Source of the DNA: CAXBGS01 sp963975425
GTDB taxonomy: Bacteria; Planctomycetota; Planctomycetia; Pirellulales; Pirellulaceae
Direction: 5' to 3'
Length of the DNA stretch: 64,000 nt
Assembly (NCBI GenBank): GCA_963975425.1
Contig: CAXBGS010000003.1
Span: 434,001 to 498,000 of the forward strand
In this document: positions 60,689-64,000 of the stretch, piece by piece
How positions within the stretch are numbered: position 1 is the first letter of the stretch
Layout: each line of letters starts with the position of its first letter
Notes under the pieces: model-generated
The model's input: the letters and a program-made list of their open reading frames with translations, nothing else
What the model was told of the DNA's origin: nothing
Databases searched by the model: none
Made by a program: the position numbers and the translations under genes

Positions 60689-61525
60689 ATGCAATCTCCC
60701 ACCGACTTTGCCATCATTCCCGATCGTCAATCGATCGAAACGGTCAGCAGAGAAATCCGATTCTTTCCGACTTCGCAACCGAATCCAAAGGCGTTGACGA
60801 GGGAAGACATTGATGTGTGGAATCGCGATGGGTACCTCGGCCCACTGGATGTGTTCGACAACGACACCATCACCGACATCCGTTCGTACTTTGATCAATT
60901 GCTGGCACAGGCCTTGGCCGAGGGCCGCGACAGCTATTCCATCAGCAGCGCGCATTTGAAGCATCCGCGCGTCTGGGACCTGCTATGCGACGAACGAGTC
61001 GTCCGGTATGTCCGTGACCTGTTGGGCGAGGATGTGATCGGCTGGGGATCGCACTTCTTTTGCAAAATGCCGGGCGACGGCAAACGCGTCGATTGGCATC
61101 AGGACTGCAGTTATTGGCCGCTGACGCCCACCAAAGCAGTGACGGTCTGGCTGGCAATCGACGACGCCGATGCAGCCAACGGATGCATGGAAACTTATTT
61201 GGGATCGCACACGCACGGACTGATTGATTTCGAAGCCAGCGATGCCGCCGATGGCAACGTTCTTGATCAAAGCGTCAAGGAACCCGAAAAATACGGACGT
61301 CATCAACTGACGCCTCTGCGTGCCGGTCAGATTTCAATCCACAGCGATCTGCTGGTGCATGGTTCCTCGCCCAACGACAGCGAACGCCGACGCTGTGGGC
61401 TGACGCTGCGATATTGTCCGGCAAGCGTGACCGCGTACTTGGGCTGGAATGCCAAAGGTGTCGTGGTGTCGGGACGATCCGACCGACAACAGTGGCCCGG
61501 GGCGATCAAACCGAATGATTCCTGA
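60689..61525 (+). CDS. Phytanoyl-CoA dioxygenase-family (PhyH) protein
   Basis: 278 residues. Fe(II)/2-oxoglutarate oxygenase fold: 'VDWHQDCSYW' supplies the HxD pair, and 'GQISIHSDLLVHGSSPNDSE' the distal His and the Arg-region. 'AIDDADAANGCMETYLGSH' is a PhyH-family stretch. Substrate unknown; such proteins hydroxylate diverse small molecules. The ATG at 60689 follows an in-frame TTG at 60674. Its stop codon lies inside the first unit of a 17-bp duplication. Confidence 0.8.
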   Translation: MQSPTDFAIIPDRQSIETVSREIRFFPTSQPNPKALTREDIDVWNRDGYLGPLDVFDNDTITDIRSYFDQLLAQALAEGRDSYSISSAHLKHPRVWDLLCDERVVRYVRDLLGEDVIGWGSHFFCKMPGDGKRVDWHQDCSYWPLTPTKAVTVWLAIDDADAANGCMETYLGSHTHGLIDFEASDAADGNVLDQSVKEPEKYGRHQLTPLRAGQISIHSDLLVHGSSPNDSERRRCGLTLRYCPASVTAYLGWNAKGVVVSGRSDRQQWPGAIKPNDS

Positions 61526-61593
61526 TCGCGGCTGATTCCTGATCGGGGCGGAACGACTTTCCGTGACAACGCAATTTCCTGTGACAACGCAAT
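61516..61593. repeat. Two adjacent tandem duplications, 17-bp units, spanning the PhyH stop
   Basis: First pair: TGATTCCTGATCGCGGC at 61516-61532 and TGATTCCTGATCGGGGC at 61533-61549; the PhyH TGA stop (61523-61525) is inside unit one. Second pair of unrelated sequence: TTCCGTGACAACGCAAT at 61559-61575 and TTCCTGTGACAACGCAAT at 61576-61593. Confidence 0.85.
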
Positions 61594-61746
61594 TTTCGCG
61601 TCGCGGCCTGATGAATCGTGGCTGCCCGAGTCGTGTTGATGGGCTGATTCGTAATGACGGATTGCGAAATTCGACATCCGGCTACAATGGGGCCGGATCG
61701 GCTTGCCGGGCGGTCCTCGTTCTAGCGTTTTCTTGAAGGTCTTTTG

Positions 61747-62616
61747 ATGAGTCTTGCGTCACACTACGCAGCCGCGGGCTGTGCCATCTCGTTCGAACTG
61801 TTTCCGCCCAAAACGGACGCGGGGATTGAAACATTGTGCGAGAACGTTCAACGGCTGACGCAGTTCAATCCCGCATATTTCACGTGCACCTATGGCGCAG
61901 GCGGATCGACTCAGGGCACGACGCTGCAAGTGCTGGAAAAGGTAAAAGCGATTACCAATCTTCCCGTCGCATCACACCTGACATGCGTGGGAGCAACCGT
62001 CGATCAACTGGATGCGTATCTGCAAGACGCCCGTCAACGAGGAACCGACTATATCGTGGCCCTGCGTGGCGATCCGCCCAAGGGAACGGACAAGTTCCAA
62101 AAGACCGAAGGAGGTTTACAGTACGCCAACGAACTTGTCGAACTGATTCGTCAACGGCATCAAGACTTTGGCGTCGCCGTCGCCGGATACCCCGAGGTTC
62201 ATCAAGAGGCAGTCGATGCGGCGACGGACTTGACCAACTTGAAACGAAAAGTTGATGCCGGAGCGGACATCGTGATCACACAGTTGTTTTACGACAACGA
62301 TGACTTCTATCGGTTTCGTGATCTCTGCGTCGCGGCCGGTATCAGCGTGCCCATTGTGCCGGGCATCCTGCCGGTGACCAATTTCAAGCAAGCACAGCGC
62401 ATCGCATCGATGTGCAAGGCGTGCATTCCACCGGACTTAGAAAACGCGATGAACGAAAGTGATGACGCCGAGTATCAATTCAACATTGGCGTCGACCACG
62501 CACGGAAACAAACGATCGACTTGGTTGAGAATGATGTACCGGGCATTCACTACTACGTTCTGAACAAGAGCGACGCGGCAGAAAAGATGCTCGACGGACT
62601 GCAATTGGTTCGCTAG
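61747..62616 (+). CDS. metF: Methylenetetrahydrofolate reductase
   Basis: 289 residues, FAD-dependent TIM barrel that makes 5-methyl-THF for methionine synthesis. 'ISFELFPPKTDAGIETL' carries the catalytic Glu, 'FTCTYGAGGSTQGTTLQVL' and 'HLTCVGATVDQLD' are substrate/FAD contacts, 'ALRGDPPKG' and 'VAVAGYPEVHQEA' follow. No SAM- or B12-type riboswitch is seen before it. Its TAG overlaps the TraB gene stop by 4 bp on the opposite strand. Confidence 0.95.
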   Translation: MSLASHYAAAGCAISFELFPPKTDAGIETLCENVQRLTQFNPAYFTCTYGAGGSTQGTTLQVLEKVKAITNLPVASHLTCVGATVDQLDAYLQDARQRGTDYIVALRGDPPKGTDKFQKTEGGLQYANELVELIRQRHQDFGVAVAGYPEVHQEAVDAATDLTNLKRKVDAGADIVITQLFYDNDDFYRFRDLCVAAGISVPIVPGILPVTNFKQAQRIASMCKACIPPDLENAMNESDDAEYQFNIGVDHARKQTIDLVENDVPGIHYYVLNKSDAAEKMLDGLQLVR

Positions 62617-63575
62617 TTGCGAGTCAGGTCCCAAGCGTCCATCCATGTGACGCGTCGAAATTGCATGTCAAAGTTCTCTTCGAGCCGTTCTGCCATATCC
62701 GGCAGGTGTCCGGCACCGTAAAAGACCGAAACCTTTTTCTTTCCGGCGTCCAGTTCTTCTCTCAGGATGCCGAATGCCTTGGCGTTGCGACCTTTGATCA
62801 AAGTGTTCTCGCCATTCTCGTCATCCATGCCGGCCGTGACCGATTCGATGTCGACCAATTGCCTCGCCATCGTCCGCTTCATCATCTTGGATCGGTCGCT
62901 ACTGAACAGGGCCAGCAGCATACCCGTGTCGCCACCGGTCGCCGCGCTGGAGGCCAATCCGGCGCCCATCATTCGGGCGGCCATTTTCCAAATACTATCA
63001 CCACGACGGTTCAGGTCTTCGGAGAATTCCTCGGGGCTCATATCGGCGTGGCGAAAGTTATCCGCCATGTAATCGATTAGCTCGAGTTGATATTCCAGGT
63101 TCAGGACGTCTTTCATCCCCGTCTGCATCGATGCGAGCACCGAACGACGCTTCTTTAGATCGGCGGGTCGAATGCGAGTCCCATCGGGAGCGACCAACTC
63201 GTACAGCACGGTGTCGTATTTCGCGAGTCGCTTTTTCAGATCGCGGTAATACTCTCGCTGCCCAATGTGAACGACACCGACGAGATCAACGATCTGTCCC
63301 GCGTACTTCGAACCTTCCTTACCGCGGTACCGAACGATCGAAGTTTGCAATGCTTGCGGTTGTCCATCGACGGTGTGCACCCTTAGATAGCGCGACTCAT
63401 CTTTTGAATCTTGCGGTTTCGATTTCGCCGAGTCCTTGCCCTGAGCCTTTTTTTCGCCGCCGGTCTTCTCCGATGCCGCCACCGAGGGTGGATCAGCAAC
63501 GGCGGTCTGAGCGAATGATCGAACCGCGTCGAACGAGAAAGCAAGAACGGCAAGTGCCAACATTAGCAGGCGCAT
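62613..63575 (-). CDS. TraB/GumN-family secreted protein
   Basis: 320 residues with a signal peptide ('MRLLMLALAVLAFSFDAV') and a Lys/Ser-rich linker, then the TraB-family domain: 'VDLVGVVHIGQREYYRDL' (GxxH near the N-terminus) and 'KKVSVFYGAGHLPDMAERL' (GxGHxxG-like). The family includes putative metalloproteases such as Tiki, but activity here is inferred only. The ATG at 63575 is correct for the leader; upstream the open frame runs into the 17-bp array. Confidence 0.8.
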   Translation of the reverse strand: MRLLMLALAVLAFSFDAVRSFAQTAVADPPSVAASEKTGGEKKAQGKDSAKSKPQDSKDESRYLRVHTVDGQPQALQTSIVRYRGKEGSKYAGQIVDLVGVVHIGQREYYRDLKKRLAKYDTVLYELVAPDGTRIRPADLKKRRSVLASMQTGMKDVLNLEYQLELIDYMADNFRHADMSPEEFSEDLNRRGDSIWKMAARMMGAGLASSAATGGDTGMLLALFSSDRSKMMKRTMARQLVDIESVTAGMDDENGENTLIKGRNAKAFGILREELDAGKKKVSVFYGAGHLPDMAERLEENFDMQFRRVTWMDAWDLTRN

Positions 63576-63669
63576 GGGATGGAACCCTTCAGTAAGAAAC
63601 AGTCGTCGACGCGTAAAGCGGCTTGGATCGTGGCTGGACGTTTCGCAGCGGTCGCCCCCGGCGGGCGCT

Positions 63670-63786
63670 GCACCGGATCGAGTGCTGCACCGGATCGAGT
63701 GCTGCACCGGATCGAGTGCTGCACCGGATCGAGTACTGCGCCGGATCGAGTACTGCACCTTATTGAGTACTGTGCTGGATCGGGCT
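63670..63786. repeat. Tandem array, 17-bp unit, 7 copies
   Basis: Contiguous 17-bp units: three perfect GCACCGGATCGAGTGCT, then GCACCGGATCGAGTACT, GCGCCGGATCGAGTACT, GCACCTTATTGAGTACT and a partial GTGCTGGATCGGGCT. Decay runs left to right. No spacers, so it is not a CRISPR. Confidence 0.97.
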
Positions 63787-63860
63787 CAGCATCGCCACAG
63801 GCACCGTGCCCGTGACAATCGCTGCGATAGGCATAGCACCGCGACGAACGACAACCAAGT

Positions 63861-63911
63861 GACCTGCCGCCGCACGATTGGACCTGCCGCCGCACGATTG
63901 GACCTGCCCGG
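63861..63911. repeat. Tandem array, 20-bp unit, 2.5 copies
   Basis: Two perfect copies of GACCTGCCGCCGCACGATTG (63861-63880 and 63881-63900) and a partial third, GACCTGCCCGG. Confidence 0.95.
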
Positions 63912-64000
63912 CGACCGCCAAGCACGCGTTTGTATGGATACTTTAGGATAGCGCTTCGGCGAGTGGTCGGCTAGTGTTCGCCGATCAGGCCTCGAGATTC

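Larger units (their letters stand above)
63576..64000. other. Spacer beyond TraB gene to window end
   Basis: Upstream region of the TraB gene. Contains two tandem arrays (63670-63786 and 63861-63911); no gene is recognisable up to the right edge. Confidence 0.5.

Noticed and set aside
61594..61746. SAM or cobalamin riboswitch before metF
   Set aside because: No conserved blocks of these classes found.
63670..63786. Possible CRISPR array
   Set aside because: Units are contiguous with no spacers and no cas gene is present.

Overview
The window looks like chromosomal DNA of a planctomycete, most likely a Rhodopirellula-like member of the Pirellulaceae. This rests on protein families that are abundant in that group: a DUF1559 pseudopilin-like protein, an adjacent DUF1592/DUF1552 pair, a DUF1570 protein, a secreted enzyme with a planctomycete-type LEPR-XLL N-terminus and dockerin-like C-terminus, and a DUF11 envelope protein. 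No plasmid, phage or insertion sequence is intact here. The only mobile trace is the 3' remnant of a tyrosine recombinase that runs into a tRNA-Val gene.

Layout. 1-9.6 kb: truncated secretin-like gene, map, a very large GH81 beta-1,3-glucanase and a double-PilZ membrane protein. 9.7-15.7 kb: integrase remnant over tRNA-Val(UAC), rpsU, a small conserved-looking gene, an ABC1/UbiB kinase, an orphan ABC permease and a DUF1570 putative metallopeptidase. 15.8-22.3 kb: DUF11 envelope protein, a cobalamin-riboswitch-like RNA with no gene behind it, a GNAT protein, a cytochrome oxidase subunit III-like protein and a TIM-barrel sugar-phosphate isomerase-like protein. 22.6-32.5 kb: PhnP-like hydrolase, a DUF485-ActP symporter pair with an ATGA overlap, DUF1592-DUF1552, thioesterase, ACT protein and DUF1559 protein. 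32.6-34.8 kb: three minus-strand His/Cys-rich secreted proteins and lipoproteins, probably for metal handling. 35.2-45 kb: typA and, divergently, a complete nqrABCDEF operon for the sodium-pumping NADH:quinone oxidoreductase, followed by one gene that fuses the flavin transferase ApbE to the iron-delivery factor NqrM. 45-51.8 kb: TolB-like secreted protein, a TadE/TadG(VWA)/TadE group, a DUF900 lipoprotein and a secreted LamG-like protein. 52-63.6 kb: housekeeping and envelope genes (coaD, PAP2, a one-domain glmU, prs, an lpxL-like acyltransferase, metF, TraB and others).

Working together: NqrA-F plus ApbE-NqrM form a self-contained sodium-pump module, because NqrB and NqrC carry the SGAT flavinylation sites that ApbE would modify, and NqrM would help build the membrane iron centre. 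A small gene, glmU and prs form an overlapping nucleotide-sugar/PRPP operon.

The most unusual feature is distributed. At least sixteen intergenic spacers carry short degenerate tandem arrays (unit 14-24 bp, 2-7 copies). The unit sequence is unrelated from locus to locus, but the architecture is the same, and arrays often abut or include a stop codon or sit just before a start. I do not recognise a named element of this kind.
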